Notes: generated by a model from the letters alone, not told the origin. Numbered from the stretch's first letter, positions 51,119 to 60,496 are shown. The stretch: DNA of 64,000 bases from Bacillota bacterium (GCA_021791495.1 JAJYWN010000060.1:1-64000), one strand, 5' to 3'. A program made the numbers and translations.

Positions 51119-52657
51119 TTACTTGGTCTTGTCGATCTTGTCGAAGTAGAGCATCTCCAGCGGGTGGACGACGAGGCCGGTGACCTTCTTGCTCACACCC
51201 ACGGTCTGCTTGACGCTGTACAGGAAGATCATCGGAGCGTCTTCCCAGAGGAACTTCTGCAGGTCGGCATAGGTTTGGAGGCGTTCCTTCTCGTCGGTGG
51301 CGCTCATGCCCTTCTTGATCAGGTCATCCGCGGTCTTGTTTGAATACAGCGCGTAGTTGTTGGTCTCGCCGGTCTGGAAGAGCGGGCGGAGGCCCCAGTC
51401 GGCATCGCCGGTGGAAGGCGCCCAGCCGAGGAGAAAGAGCTGGTGGTTACCCTTGGCCAGTTTGTCCAGCTCGGTGAGGTAGGTGGTCCACTCCCACTTC
51501 TTGAACTCGACCTGGAAGCCCACTGCCTGAAGATCGGCCTGTACCGCTTCAGAGACTTGCCGGTCCATCAAGTAGCGGCCGTCCGGGGTCCACAGGGTGA
51601 CCTTCGTGCCCGGCTTCACGCCCGCTTCCTGCAGAAGCTGCTTGGCCTTGTCGGGGTTGTACTCGTAGGGCTTCTGCGCCACGTAGCCCCAGTTGTTCGG
51701 GCCGAGCGGCGACAGCTGCTCCTCACCGAGGTTAAGCAGGATCTTGTCTACGATGGCCTTCTTGTTCACGGCGTAGTTCATGGCCTGACGGACTTTGGGG
51801 TTGTCGAACGGCTTCTGCGTGACATTGATGCCGAGGTACACTATCCGGTTAGAAGGCTTCACGATGACTCCGACCTTGTCGCTCTTCTGCAGACGGGCGA
51901 CATCGGACGCGTTGACGGGGTAGGCCACGTCGGCTTCACCGGTCTCCAACATGTTCACGCGGCTGTTGGCGTCCGGGACCACCTTCACGACGATCTGGTC
52001 GACCTTGGCCTTCTCGCCCCAGTAGCTGGTGTTCTTGACCACGGTGATGTGGTCTCCGGAAACCCATTCCTTGAACTTGTACGGGCCGGTCCCCACAGGG
52101 TTACGGGCGATGTCCTTCCCGTACTTCTGTAGAGCTGCGGGGCTATGGATGATTCCGGCCGGGTGGGCCAAGTTCTGGGGCAGCGCGCCGAAGGGGAACT
52201 TCATGTTGAACTTCACCGTGTAGTCATTGACCACTTCGACACTCTTGATGAAAGCATTGTACAAGGAGTAACGGGCCAGCTTCAGATCGGGGTTCAGGAT
52301 GCGGTCGAAACTCACTTTCACGGCATTGGCGTTGAACGGGGTACCGTCATGGAACTTCACACCTTGGCGGAGCGTGAAGGTCCATGACATTCCGTCCTTC
52401 GCGCCTTCCCACTTCGTGGCCAGCTGAGGCACCAGTTCCATCTTCTCGTTATACGTGACAAGGTTCTCATACATCATCGCGTTAACCATGTAGCTCGGAT
52501 TGTCCGTCACGTCCTGAGAGTCGAGTTTCTTCGGCTCCACGCTCAGAGCGAAAGTGATCTTCTTACCCCCGCCGCCCGAACCTGAGCATCCGCTCAGGAC
52601 CGAGATGAGCGCCAGGGCAAGAATAAGAATGAGTGCGAGCGCGCGGTTCCTGGTCAA
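51119..52657 (-). CDS. dppA-like: Peptide-binding lipoprotein of an ABC importer (SBP_bac_5)
   Basis: 512 residues from TTG 52657 with AAGGAGGAGAAGG upstream. A lipoprotein signal peptide ends in LSGC (C24), followed by a Ser/Gly linker. Family-5 binding-protein blocks are VTYNEKMELVPQLATKWE, TFTLRQGVKFHDGTPFNA, NPVGTGPYKF and IVYLGINVTQKPFDNPKVRQAMNYA. It captures oligopeptides or nickel-type ligands outside the membrane and delivers them to the DppBC-like permeases downstream. Confidence 0.93.
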   Translation of the reverse strand: MTRNRALALILILALALISVLSGCSGSGGGGKKITFALSVEPKKLDSQDVTDNPSYMVNAMMYENLVTYNEKMELVPQLATKWEGAKDGMSWTFTLRQGVKFHDGTPFNANAVKVSFDRILNPDLKLARYSLYNAFIKSVEVVNDYTVKFNMKFPFGALPQNLAHPAGIIHSPAALQKYGKDIARNPVGTGPYKFKEWVSGDHITVVKNTSYWGEKAKVDQIVVKVVPDANSRVNMLETGEADVAYPVNASDVARLQKSDKVGVIVKPSNRIVYLGINVTQKPFDNPKVRQAMNYAVNKKAIVDKILLNLGEEQLSPLGPNNWGYVAQKPYEYNPDKAKQLLQEAGVKPGTKVTLWTPDGRYLMDRQVSEAVQADLQAVGFQVEFKKWEWTTYLTELDKLAKGNHQLFLLGWAPSTGDADWGLRPLFQTGETNNYALYSNKTADDLIKKGMSATDEKERLQTYADLQKFLWEDAPMIFLYSVKQTVGVSKKVTGLVVHPLEMLYFDKIDKTK

Positions 52658-52909
52658 AGTCCTTCTCCTCCTTGTTGGAATCGTGTGGATTTGTCTGTTC
52701 TAGGAAACATCAGGAATTCCTACTAACTACCTTTCCAACCTCCTCCCAAGAACAGGCCGTCGCCGGCACGCCTTGAGGCACTGGCGCCTGTAGACTGCCG
52801 GCCAGCGGCCGCCACGGCACCGCCCACGAAGTGCCATTGTGGGTCCTAGCTGGCCTTTCTTCCATCGTTTCGGCCGTGCTGCGCCAAGGAATATGCTGCG
52901 TCTCGCGCA

Positions 52910-52919
52910 GACTATAGTC
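52910..52919. promoter_or_regulatory. 10-bp palindrome upstream of the sulfur operon
   Basis: GACTATAGTC is a perfect palindrome 40 bases before the Sqr-like ATG and contains a TATAGT that could be a -10 element. No matching -35 was found. The spacer 52,658-52,958 shows no gene. Confidence 0.3.
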
Positions 52920-52958
52920 TCGGAGTTCTGAACCCGAGGGATAGGGAGGGCCTCGAAG

Positions 52959-54101
52959 ATGACGAAGCGACTTGTGGTGATCGGGGCTGGCACCGGCGGT
53001 CTGATGGTGTCCAACCACGTAGCCAGACAGCTTTCCAAGGAGATTGAGCACGGCGAAGCCTCCGTCACGCTCGTCGGTGACCGTGACGAGTATCTATATC
53101 AGCCCGGACTGCTCTACGTCGCCTTCGGTCTGATGCGCCCGCGGGAACTGATCCGGAAGGTTCAGGGCCTGCTGGTGCCCGGCGTCCACTTCATCCACGA
53201 ACGGGCCGAGAGGATCGATCCGGAGGGGCGATATGTTCTCACCTCCGGTGGCCGGCGTCTGGACTACGACTACCTCGTGGTGGCCACCGGCTCGGATCTG
53301 GACCTTGACGAGATACCGGGGCTGAAGGAAGGCGCCCACTGGTTCTACACACTGGATGGGGCGCTGCGGCTTCAAGATGCGCTCCAGGACTTCCGCGGCG
53401 GCCACCTGGTGATGGCGATGGGCCTGCCCCACAAGTGCCCGGTCGCGCCGCTGGAGTTCGCCTTCATGTTCGATGAGTGGGCCCGGGAGCGGGGCATTCG
53501 CGACAAGACCGACATCATCTACACCTTCCCGATCAACCGGGCGCACTCCATTGAGAATGTGGGCATCTGGGCGGCAGAGGAGTTCCAGAAGCGGGAGATC
53601 ACGCTCGAGACCTTCTTCAACATGGAATCGGTCGACCCTGTCAAGCAGGAGATTGCCTCGCTGGAGGGGTCCATCCTCAACTATGACCTCTTGGTGGTGA
53701 TCCCGCCGCACAAAGGCGACCGGGTGGGCATGGAGTCGGGCCTGACTGATGGCGGCACCTGGCTGAGCACCGACCGGCACACCCTCCAGGTCGGCCAGTA
53801 CGATAACATCTTCGTGGTGGGCGACGCCGCTAACCTGCCGGTTTCCAAGGCCGGATCGGTGGCGCACTTCGAGGCTGACGGCCTTGCCGAGAACCTTGTC
53901 AACCTGCAGACGGGCGGCAGGGCAGTTCACCGGTACGACGGCAGGGCTTTTTGCTTCATCGAGGCCGGGCTCGACAAGGCCACCTATGTCACCTTCGACT
54001 ATATCAACCCACCGACCCTGACCCCGCCGACGCAGGGGGTTCACTGGTTCAAGCAGGCGTATAACCGGATTCACTGGATGAATCTGAAGGCGATCATTTA
54101 G
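52959..54101 (+). CDS. sqr-like: Sulfide:quinone oxidoreductase-like FAD protein
   Basis: 380 residues. The N-terminal FAD-binding fold has VVIGAGTGGLMVSNHVA, the second dinucleotide strand ends DYLVVATGSDLDLDEIPG, and the C-terminal FAD site is NIFVVGDAANLPVSKAGS. C-x-V-A in HKCPVAPLEFAFMFDEW marks a cysteine at the position used in Sqr-type catalysis. A C-terminal amphipathic region with aromatic residues (VHWFKQAYNRIHWMNL) would dip into the membrane to reach quinones. It heads a tight four-gene operon for sulfur transfer, so sulfide or persulfide oxidation is the expected role. Confidence 0.85.
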   Translation: MTKRLVVIGAGTGGLMVSNHVARQLSKEIEHGEASVTLVGDRDEYLYQPGLLYVAFGLMRPRELIRKVQGLLVPGVHFIHERAERIDPEGRYVLTSGGRRLDYDYLVVATGSDLDLDEIPGLKEGAHWFYTLDGALRLQDALQDFRGGHLVMAMGLPHKCPVAPLEFAFMFDEWARERGIRDKTDIIYTFPINRAHSIENVGIWAAEEFQKREITLETFFNMESVDPVKQEIASLEGSILNYDLLVVIPPHKGDRVGMESGLTDGGTWLSTDRHTLQVGQYDNIFVVGDAANLPVSKAGSVAHFEADGLAENLVNLQTGGRAVHRYDGRAFCFIEAGLDKATYVTFDYINPPTLTPPTQGVHWFKQAYNRIHWMNLKAII

Positions 54102-54114
54102 GGAGGGGTTGCGG

Positions 54115-54606
54115 ATGGAAGTGACGGAGTTGCCCTTCGAGGGGGTCGACCGGGGAGTAGCCCTGGGCAGCGTTGCCGCTAACATCATCACCAGCCCCGA
54201 GGTGGTGGAACTGCTGGAGCAGGTGAGCACGAGCGCCCCGGCACTGACGAAGATGCTCCGGCGCCTGGACCGCCTGGCGCAGTCCGGCGCCCTGGATACC
54301 CTGATGGACTTCGCCGAGGTGGTGCAGGCCGCCAAGGTGACGCTGACCGACGGCATGGTCGCCCGGCTCTTCGACACGTCCCGGGCGGGCGTGGAACTGA
54401 TGGATACACTGATGAGCTCCGGCATCGCCCAACGGCTGCCGGCCCTGATGCAGGCGACGGCGGAAGCCCAGAAGGAGGCCGCGGCCGACCGGCGTTCGCT
54501 TGGTCTATGGGACCTGCTCGCAGCGCCGAAAAGGCCCGAAATGCAGTTTGCACTCAAGTTCATGCTGGCGCTGGCCAAGAGGTTGCCGGCGGCCATGCAG
54601 GACTAA
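54115..54606 (+). CDS. DUF1641 protein
   Basis: 163 residues from ATG 54115 behind GGGAGGGG. Helical; blocks are ALTKMLRRLDRLAQSGALDTLMDFAEVVQAAK and SSGIAQRLPALMQA. DUF1641 proteins commonly accompany Sqr-like and formate-dehydrogenase-type genes and are thought to be accessory subunits. It is 13 bases after the sqr-like gene. Confidence 0.82.
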   Translation: MEVTELPFEGVDRGVALGSVAANIITSPEVVELLEQVSTSAPALTKMLRRLDRLAQSGALDTLMDFAEVVQAAKVTLTDGMVARLFDTSRAGVELMDTLMSSGIAQRLPALMQATAEAQKEAAADRRSLGLWDLLAAPKRPEMQFALKFMLALAKRLPAAMQD

Positions 54607-54618
54607 CTGGGAGGTGGC

Positions 54619-55041
54619 ATGATGTCTCAGAAAGAGCGGATGTCGATGGTGGTTTTCTCCGGCACCCTCGACAAGCTGATGCCGGTCGGGATCATGGCCT
54701 CAGGCGCCGTGGCGATGGCCCAGGAAGTCGAGGTCTTCCTGACGTTCTGGGGGCTGATGGCGTTTAAGAAGGGCGCCGCCCAGAACCTGCCCATCTGCAA
54801 GGAGTTCGAGCACATGGGCCCCACGATGATGCAGATCATGCAGGAGAAGAAGGTTCCCAACTTCATCGACACCCTGCGCACCGCCAAGGAACTGGGCGAC
54901 GTCAAGGTCTATGCCTGCGGCATGACCATGGATCTCTTCGGCCTGAAGCTGGAAGACCTGGAGGACGTGGTGGACGACGTTGCCGGTGTCGGCGAGTTCA
55001 TCGAGCACGCTAAAGAGGGTAAGATCACGATGTTCATTTAG
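54619..55041 (+). CDS. DsrE/DsrF-family sulfur-transfer protein
   Basis: 140 residues. The fold begins [21 protein letters not shown], has [16 protein letters not shown], and ends with the cysteine motif [15 protein letters not shown] and a helical tail. This is the DsrE3-like pattern: a small protein carrying persulfide sulfur on cysteine. It lies between DUF1641 and TusA-like genes, 12 and 31 bases away. Confidence 0.86.
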   Translation: MMSQKERMSMVVFSGTLDKLMPVGIMASGAVAMAQEVEVFLTFWGLMAFKKGAAQNLPICKEFEHMGPTMMQIMQEKKVPNFIDTLRTAKELGDVKVYACGMTMDLFGLKLEDLEDVVDDVAGVGEFIEHAKEGKITMFI

Positions 55042-55072
55042 GATTCATGCGAAGATCAGGAGGTGCTCCTTT

Positions 55073-55300
55073 ATGGCCGACAAGACGATTGACGCCCGTG
55101 GCAGCTTCTGCCCAGGCCCCATGATGGAACTGATCCGTGCCATCAAGGCTGCGAACGTTGGTGAGTCAGTGGCGGTCCTCTCCACCGACTCCGGCTCCAA
55201 ACGGGACATCCCGTTGTGGGCGCAGAAGGCGGGGCAGGAGTTTCTGGGTGTCACTGCTAAGGATGGCTACGACGAGATCGTGGTCAAGAAGATCAAGTAG
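55073..55300 (+). CDS. tusA-like: TusA-family sulfurtransferase
   Basis: 75 residues from ATG 55073 with AGGAGGTG upstream. The hallmark D-x-R-G-x-x-C-P-x-P motif is [19 protein letters not shown], whose cysteine carries the sulfur. It ends with the typical beta-strand [10 protein letters not shown]. It hands sulfane sulfur between Sqr/DsrE-type proteins and acceptors, completing the operon. Confidence 0.92.
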   Translation: MADKTIDARGSFCPGPMMELIRAIKAANVGESVAVLSTDSGSKRDIPLWAQKAGQEFLGVTAKDGYDEIVVKKIK

Positions 55301-55304
55301 CAGA

Positions 55305-55324
55305 CCATCCCCATGCTGGGATGG
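55305..55324. terminator. Hairpin between convergent tusA-like and tlpA-like genes
   Basis: CCATCCC/GGGATGG, a 7-bp perfect stem with a 6-base loop, lies directly after the tusA-like stop and before the end of the converging tlpA-like gene. A short run CCTTTT follows further on. Probably serves one or both directions. Confidence 0.5.
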
Positions 55325-55340
55325 CACCTTGATCGCCTGG

Positions 55341-55910
55341 TCATTTGACCCCTTTTAGCATCTGCGTCATCGACCGGTAGGTCATCGGCCCGACGACTTT
55401 CCGCCGGATGACACCCTGAGAGTCCAGGATGTAAGTGGTGGGGATGGAGTAGGCCTGATAAAGGTCAGCTATTTCGACCTTGGTATCCAGGAGCACGGGA
55501 TAGGTGATACCGTAGGTCTTGATGAACGCCGGGACGTCTTCCAGGCTCTTCTCGGTCTTGGTTAAGTCGACGGCGAGGACCTCGATCCCTTTGTCCTTGT
55601 TCGCGGTGTAGAACTTCTCGATTTCCGGAACCTCCAGCTTGCAGGGCGGGCACCAGGTAGCCCAGAAATTCAGGATGACCTTCTTCCCCCTGAGGGTCGA
55701 GAGTTTGATGGTCTGTCCATCGACCGTCTGCAGCTGGAAATCGGGAGCAAGGTTCCCAACGTCCAAGCCGACCGTCGTCGTCGCTGTCGTCGGATTCGGT
55801 GCGGGTGCGCCGGCGTTCCCCGCGGTCTTGTTACCCTTGTTAGCTGTGGTGTCGTAGATTCCCCAAATGATCAAGATGACCAACAGGCCGAGGGCCACGT
55901 ATTTCTTCAT
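55341..55910 (-). CDS. TlpA/ResA-like thioredoxin, membrane-anchored
   Basis: 189 residues from ATG 55910 (MKKYVALGLLVILIIWGIYD, a signal anchor). A Thr/Ala/Pro-rich linker leads to a thioredoxin fold: APDFQLQTVDGQTIKLSTLRG, then FWATWCPPCKLEVPEIEKFY with the C-x2-C active site, and SIPTTYILDSQG. Such proteins reduce disulfides outside the membrane, for instance during cytochrome c maturation. It is 23 bases after the ccdA-like gene, the usual electron donor. Confidence 0.92.
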   Translation of the reverse strand: MKKYVALGLLVILIIWGIYDTTANKGNKTAGNAGAPAPNPTTATTTVGLDVGNLAPDFQLQTVDGQTIKLSTLRGKKVILNFWATWCPPCKLEVPEIEKFYTANKDKGIEVLAVDLTKTEKSLEDVPAFIKTYGITYPVLLDTKVEIADLYQAYSIPTTYILDSQGVIRRKVVGPMTYRSMTQMLKGVK

Positions 55911-55933
55911 CGCCGAACCGTCCTTTCCGCTCG

Positions 55934-56632
55934 TCAAGTCAGGCTGGCCAGCCAGGCGCTGATTCTCTGTAGCTGCCCGGTAAACACCAGCAGTCCCAGG
56001 CCGATAAGCACCCAGCCGCTGAAGACGGAGAGAAACCCCAGGCTCCGGTTGATGCGCCGGACGATGCCCAGGGAATAGGTGACGACGAGGGAAATGGCCA
56101 GAAACGGGAGGCCAAGGCCCAGTGAGTAGATGAAGAGGAGGAGCATTCCGCTGTAGACCGTGGCGGTCGAACCGGCCAGGAGGAGGATAGAGCCGAGGGC
56201 CAGGCCGACGCAGGGGGTCCAGCCGGCGCCAAAGGACATGCCCAGGAGGAGGGAGCTCCAGAAGTCTTTGGCCTGCCCGACCTCCCACCGTTTCTCCATC
56301 ATGAGCAATCTGATTTTAAAGATCCTGGCCATCTGCAGCCCGAAGACGATGATGAGCAGGCCGCTGATCTTTTCGATGATGTCGCGGTGACGGTTGAACG
56401 CCTGCCCCAGCGCGCTGGCGGAAGCGCCCATGATAACGAAGACGATGCTGAACCCGAGGATGAAGCTGATGGAACGGGCCAGAAGCAGGCGTTTGGAGAC
56501 CACCACGCGGTCGTTTCCCAGGGTCGAGCCGGTGAGATTGGTGATGTAGGCTGGGATCAAGGGGAAGACGCACGGGGAGGCAAAGGACAGCAGCCCCGCT
56601 GTGAAGGCGAACAGAACCGAGACGTTGCCCAC
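55934..56632 (-). CDS. ccdA: CcdA-like thiol-disulfide transmembrane protein
   Basis: 232 residues from GTG 56632, with GGAGGAGGGGAG upstream. Six membrane helices; the two conserved cysteines lie in LSFASPCVFPLIPAY and GAGWTPCVG. CcdA passes electrons from cytoplasmic thioredoxin to the external TlpA/ResA-like protein, which is encoded next. A longer frame to 56836 is not protein-like. Confidence 0.93.
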   Translation of the reverse strand: MGNVSVLFAFTAGLLSFASPCVFPLIPAYITNLTGSTLGNDRVVVSKRLLLARSISFILGFSIVFVIMGASASALGQAFNRHRDIIEKISGLLIIVFGLQMARIFKIRLLMMEKRWEVGQAKDFWSSLLLGMSFGAGWTPCVGLALGSILLLAGSTATVYSGMLLLFIYSLGLGLPFLAISLVVTYSLGIVRRINRSLGFLSVFSGWVLIGLGLLVFTGQLQRISAWLASLT

Positions 56633-56673
56633 CTGACTCCCCTCCTCCCCCCTGCGCGCGCCTGCGTCCTGCC

Positions 56674-57378
56674 CTATACGTTCCGGCCCAGTCTTCGCCT
56701 CTCCGCGGCCCACTCTATGCCCAGAGTAAGTGCAGAAAGGCCAATGTACAGAACCTGCTCCCGAGAAAAGCCCCGCCAATAACGCGGTCTCCGCGGGTCC
56801 AGGAACGCGATGCCGACTTGCGCCAAGCTGAACCACAGCACAGCCTGGTCCAGGTTCAGCGCGTCGCCGACTTCCTTGCCGCTCCGGAAAAAGGCCAGCA
56901 AGAGGATGGTCAACGCGGTGACGATCTGGAGCACATCGGACTGTACCCCTTGATGATACCAGAAAAGGCTGATCAGGTGATATATGGCTGTAGCAGCTAG
57001 AAGGCCTACAGCCACCAACTCACCGTAAACCCAGACCGACACGCGCTCCCTTCGCGCACGGAGGTAGAAGTAGATGAGAGCAGCCACGGCGGCCAGCCAG
57101 ACCCCTTGCGCGCCGCCGGTGTAGTAGAGCAAGGCCATCGGGTTCGCCCAGATACTCGCGGGATCGAAGATAGCCACACTGAACTTCCACACCACCAGGG
57201 CAAGGAGGGCGCTATTCTCAATGGTCTGGATGACGCGCTCGTCACGATACCCGGCCGCGTTTGGCCCGGCCACCTTCAGCCGGTATCTGATGACGAGGTA
57301 GCCCACGAGCAGGGAGCCAATGCCCACCAGCCATTGCATTTTCAGCAGGAAAGGTCCGACCTGTACGACGTCCGGCAT
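56674..57378 (-). CDS. Lgt-like polytopic membrane protein
   Basis: 234 residues from ATG 57378 behind AGAGGTG. About seven membrane helices; the beginning VQVGPFLLKMQWLVGIGSLLVG and layout recall prolipoprotein diacylglyceryl transferase, but the catalytic Lgt motif H-G-G-L is not visible. It lies 41 bases upstream of ccdA and is likely cotranscribed. Its function is open; a lipid- or redox-related membrane role is inferred. Confidence 0.62.
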   Translation of the reverse strand: MPDVVQVGPFLLKMQWLVGIGSLLVGYLVIRYRLKVAGPNAAGYRDERVIQTIENSALLALVVWKFSVAIFDPASIWANPMALLYYTGGAQGVWLAAVAALIYFYLRARRERVSVWVYGELVAVGLLAATAIYHLISLFWYHQGVQSDVLQIVTALTILLLAFFRSGKEVGDALNLDQAVLWFSLAQVGIAFLDPRRPRYWRGFSREQVLYIGLSALTLGIEWAAERRRLGRNV

Positions 57379-57548
57379 CTTTCGCACCTCTTGGATGGCC
57401 GACGATTCGACGCCATCTCCGGTTATACCTTGAGCATGCCCTGACTTCCACGGCGGCCGGGGCAGCGGCGCCGCGAAGTCGTCTGGCGGCACGTGGGGTA
57501 GCCAGTCTAAAGGGAGCACCGTGAGAGGGACAATATGGGACAGCAACC

Positions 57549-58182
57549 ATGACCCGCGGAAAGGGGCTTCAGAACGTGGATTGGCTCATACCGGTCTATC
57601 GCTCGTTGGTGGCCTTCATCGTCCTTCTCATTTTGGCCAGGCTGGAGGGAAACAAGCAGCTATCTCAGCTGACCTTCTTCAACTACGTCACGGGGATAAC
57701 CATCGGGTCGGTGGCGGCCTCACTCTCGGTCAACCGAGTGGTGAGACTGGGCGACGGAGTGATCGGGGGTTTTCGATCTGGGGCAGGTGCAGTTCGCTTT
57801 CCTTGAGACAGATGGGAACCTGAGTGTCCAGCGCAAACGCCCCTATCGGGGGGCAACCCAGCAGGACCTGAAGGGCAAGGCCGCCAAGGGGAGCGGCGGA
57901 AGCGGCAGCGGAAGCGGGGGTGGCGGCACTGGCGGCGGCGGTCGCGGTCACGGTTCCAGTGGGCGCGAGAGCTTGGGACCCGCCACCGCGGTGGTTGTAG
58001 ACGGACAGGTCATGGAAGAAGCTCTGGAAAGCGTGGGTTTCAGCAAGAGCTGGCTGGAGAACGAGCTCTTGGCCCGCGGGGTGCGGGACCGGGAGAGAGT
58101 CGTTCTGGCCCTATTGAACGAAGACGGGCGCCTATATATGGACCTGCGCCGGGATGACGTGCATCCCCGGTCGGTGTATTGA
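57549..58182 (+). pseudogene. DUF421 (YetF-like) gene with internal deletion
   Basis: The first part encodes membrane helices (DWLIPVYRSLVAFIVLLILARL, TFFNYVTGITIGSVAASLS) and stops at GDGVIGG followed by an out-of-frame tail. The next frame resumes at GVFDLGQVQFAFLETDGNL, continues through a Gly/Ser-rich linker and ends DLRRDDVHPRSVY. About 80 residues (a helix and the start of the DUF421 domain) are missing between the two parts. Confidence 0.75.
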
Positions 58183-58414
58183 GGGCAGACAACTACGTCA
58201 CATCACCTTCACGACCAAGGCTCGCCAAATGCCCAAAGGCTGGACGACCCTGTTATTGCCATCCGCCGTCAGGGCGGCCAACCTTGATATCGATTCCCGT
58301 GTCAGGCGCAGGAGGGGTATCCGGAACAGAAACGGCGCTTCCCGCCAACACCGTCTATACCGTGCTGTTCGGGCTTCCCTTACCCTCGTCGTCCGGCTTC
58401 TTCCGCCATGCCTC

Positions 58415-58993
58415 CTAGACCCGTGTGAAATGCTCCAGGCGCGTTCGCAGCTTCTCTATCTCTTTCGGGTAGAACTGGAGGAGCACATCGCACAGCCGGA
58501 TCATCCATTTCTTCCTTGAGGGATGTTCATCGATGATGATCGTGCTCGCGTTGGCAATCTGAATCTGCCCCCAACCCAGGGCCCCGATGGTCAGGCAACC
58601 CCAGGAAAGTAACTCGATGGGGACGAAATGCACGGCCTCCACGTGAATGCCCATGCCCACCAGGCGGTAGTTCACGATGAGCAGGACGAAGTAGCAGTCG
58701 TCACGCTCATAGAGTCGGGCCAGTCGCTCGACTGAGATGAGGTTGGGCATGTTGAAAGCGGTGTCAAGACGATGGGTCTTGACGTCCACCACGTAGACGG
58801 CGCCGTTGCTATCCTTGAACTCGATATCAGCCATTGACCGCCTGGCAAAGTCGGCCGAGTATTCCCTACATAGATCTCCCAAAATGCTCCTGAGTTCCTT
58901 GCCAAGCACTTTCTGCACAGCGTCTCCGACCGCCCGGGGGCTGCTTCGTGTGTTCTCCGAAAGCAATGCCGGCTGGTCATTCATACTCCTCAT
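58415..58993 (-). CDS. Type II restriction endonuclease (PD-(D/E)XK)
   Basis: 192 residues overlapping the methylase gene by four bases (ATGA). Catalytic core: SMADIEFKDSNGAVYVVDVKTH (D56, D70, K72). The N-terminal third is helical. The overlap with a site-specific methylase makes it the cognate restriction enzyme. Cut site cannot be read from the sequence. An alternative start is ATG 58984. Confidence 0.78.
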   Translation of the reverse strand: MRSMNDQPALLSENTRSSPRAVGDAVQKVLGKELRSILGDLCREYSADFARRSMADIEFKDSNGAVYVVDVKTHRLDTAFNMPNLISVERLARLYERDDCYFVLLIVNYRLVGMGIHVEAVHFVPIELLSWGCLTIGALGWGQIQIANASTIIIDEHPSRKKWMIRLCDVLLQFYPKEIEKLRTRLEHFTRV

Positions 58994-60102
58994 TCCTCGC
59001 CTTCCTCGGTTTGTCCAAGAAGGCTGAGAACCTTGGATTCAGTGGAGTCTTTCGCTCCAAGGGCGCCGCCGCCACCGGTGGCCGTGCGTCGCTTCCGGTC
59101 GCCCAGGGAGTTCCGCTCCCAGAAGACGCCGCCCTCGTACCCTTGGATGCTCCTATCCCGTTCAGCGGCATCCAGTCTCTTCTCTGCCAGAAGGCAGTAC
59201 AAGGTGGATTGTTCGATGCCTACGAACCGCCGGCCCAGTTTCTTGGCCACGACCGAGGTCGTCCCTGAACCCAGGAAGGGATCGAGCACCATCGCGCCTG
59301 GTTTGGTGCTGGCTAGCATGAGCTTCGCCAATAGTTTCTCTGGCTTCTGGGTGGGGTGGTCGGTGTTCTCCGGCATCGACCAGAAAGGAACCGTAATATC
59401 CGTCCACAAGTTCGACGGGTGGGTGAGCCGGTAAGCACCGCCGCTACCGATGCTACCGTCGCCGCCGCAGTCGGCATCAGCTTCGTGCCAGTCCTTGGGG
59501 GCGCCATCGAGAGTGCGGTATGGCGCCATCACCCTGCGCCGCATCTTCACCGCGTCAACGTTGAAGACGTAATCCCGTCCCCTGGTGCAGAACCAGATGT
59601 CCTCAGAGCAGTTCTTCCAGTTCTGCTTCGCCCCTCGCCCCTTTTCCCGCTCCCAGGTGATTCTGTTCCTCACCACCAAGTGCTTCTGGGCGGCGAAATG
59701 CACCGCCGACGAGGTCGCCCAATCCGAGCAAATGTAGACTGTGGCGTCTCGTTTCAGCACCCGCAAGAGGCGCCCAAGGAGGTCACCCAGCCATCCCGTG
59801 TACTCGTCGATGGTACGCTGGCGGAAAATCTGGCCCCCAAAGTCCCTGGTAACATTGTAGGGGGGGTCCAGGAAGAGAAGGTCCACGAAAGAGGGCGGAA
59901 GGAGATCAATGATGGCAAAGGCGTCTCCCTTCAGCGTCTTGTTCCGTATCTCCGGTTCCGAGAGGGCGCCGGTTGGTGTGAGCAGACGGGTCTCATAGAC
60001 GGCTGCCTCCGCCGGCGATAGCACAATAGTCCGATTGCGTGGCGCTCTTGTCTTCTGTGGTGCTGCCGCTTCTTGCGGCGCCGTCGTCTTCCCTAGAGCC
60101 AT
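58990..60102 (-). CDS. Type II DNA methyltransferase, beta class (N6-adenine/N4-cytosine)
   Basis: 370 residues. Motif IV VDLLFLDPPYNV (79-83) comes before motif I (MVLDPFLGSGTTSVVAKKLGRRFVGIE, near 275-300), the beta-class order. The middle RNRITWEREKGRGAKQNWKN and EDIWFCTRG blocks are conserved in adenine methylases of this class. DPPYN favours N6-adenine. The C-terminal 45 residues are Gly/Arg-rich and variable. It forms a restriction-modification pair with the overlapping endonuclease gene. Confidence 0.88.
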   Translation of the reverse strand: MALGKTTAPQEAAAPQKTRAPRNRTIVLSPAEAAVYETRLLTPTGALSEPEIRNKTLKGDAFAIIDLLPPSFVDLLFLDPPYNVTRDFGGQIFRQRTIDEYTGWLGDLLGRLLRVLKRDATVYICSDWATSSAVHFAAQKHLVVRNRITWEREKGRGAKQNWKNCSEDIWFCTRGRDYVFNVDAVKMRRRVMAPYRTLDGAPKDWHEADADCGGDGSIGSGGAYRLTHPSNLWTDITVPFWSMPENTDHPTQKPEKLLAKLMLASTKPGAMVLDPFLGSGTTSVVAKKLGRRFVGIEQSTLYCLLAEKRLDAAERDRSIQGYEGGVFWERNSLGDRKRRTATGGGGALGAKDSTESKVLSLLGQTEEGEE

Positions 60103-60246
60103 TAACGCACCTCGCTTCTGCCCGGTCTGCTATCTCGTTCGCCCGAGTCAGTAGCTTCCAGCCTAGGGGGTTTTCCACCACCCATGGAAATCCTGCGCGC
60201 GGGGTGTGCTTGTGACGCGATGTCTTCGGTCTGAACCGCCTCGTGA

Positions 60247-60363
60247 AGCTGGCCTGCGGGGTGCGTGACCGGGAGAAAGCTGTTCTGGCCCTATTGGACG
60301 AAGACGGCCGCCTGTATATGGACCTGTGCCGGGATGACGTGCATCCTCGGTCGGTGTATTGAG
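60247..60363 (+). pseudogene. 3' fragment of a DUF421 gene
   Basis: LACGVRDREKAVLALLDEDG and the ending MDLCRDDVHPRSVY repeat the last 38 codons of the remnant at 57,549-58,182 almost exactly, including the stop. Between the two lies the restriction-modification pair, which may have inserted by a duplication-linked event. Confidence 0.75.
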
Positions 60364-60496
60364 GGTGGGCGCCGCGGCGGCGGATCACTCCACGGCCGCG
60401 AGGACGACCCGTTCCGGAAAACTACATCATGCACTGAATGGGTTTGCCGACCAACTCCCCGATAAGCGGGTTGCTGAAAAGCCTGGTCTCCTCGGG

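Noticed and set aside
49237-52657. A full five-gene Dpp operon
   Set aside because: Only binding protein and two permeases are present; the flanking genes are unrelated, so the ATPases are elsewhere.
53094-54596. Long minus-strand open frame (500 codons) opposite the Sqr-like and DUF1641 genes
   Set aside because: It is antisense to two well-supported genes, has no recognisable motif and reflects high-GC codon bias.
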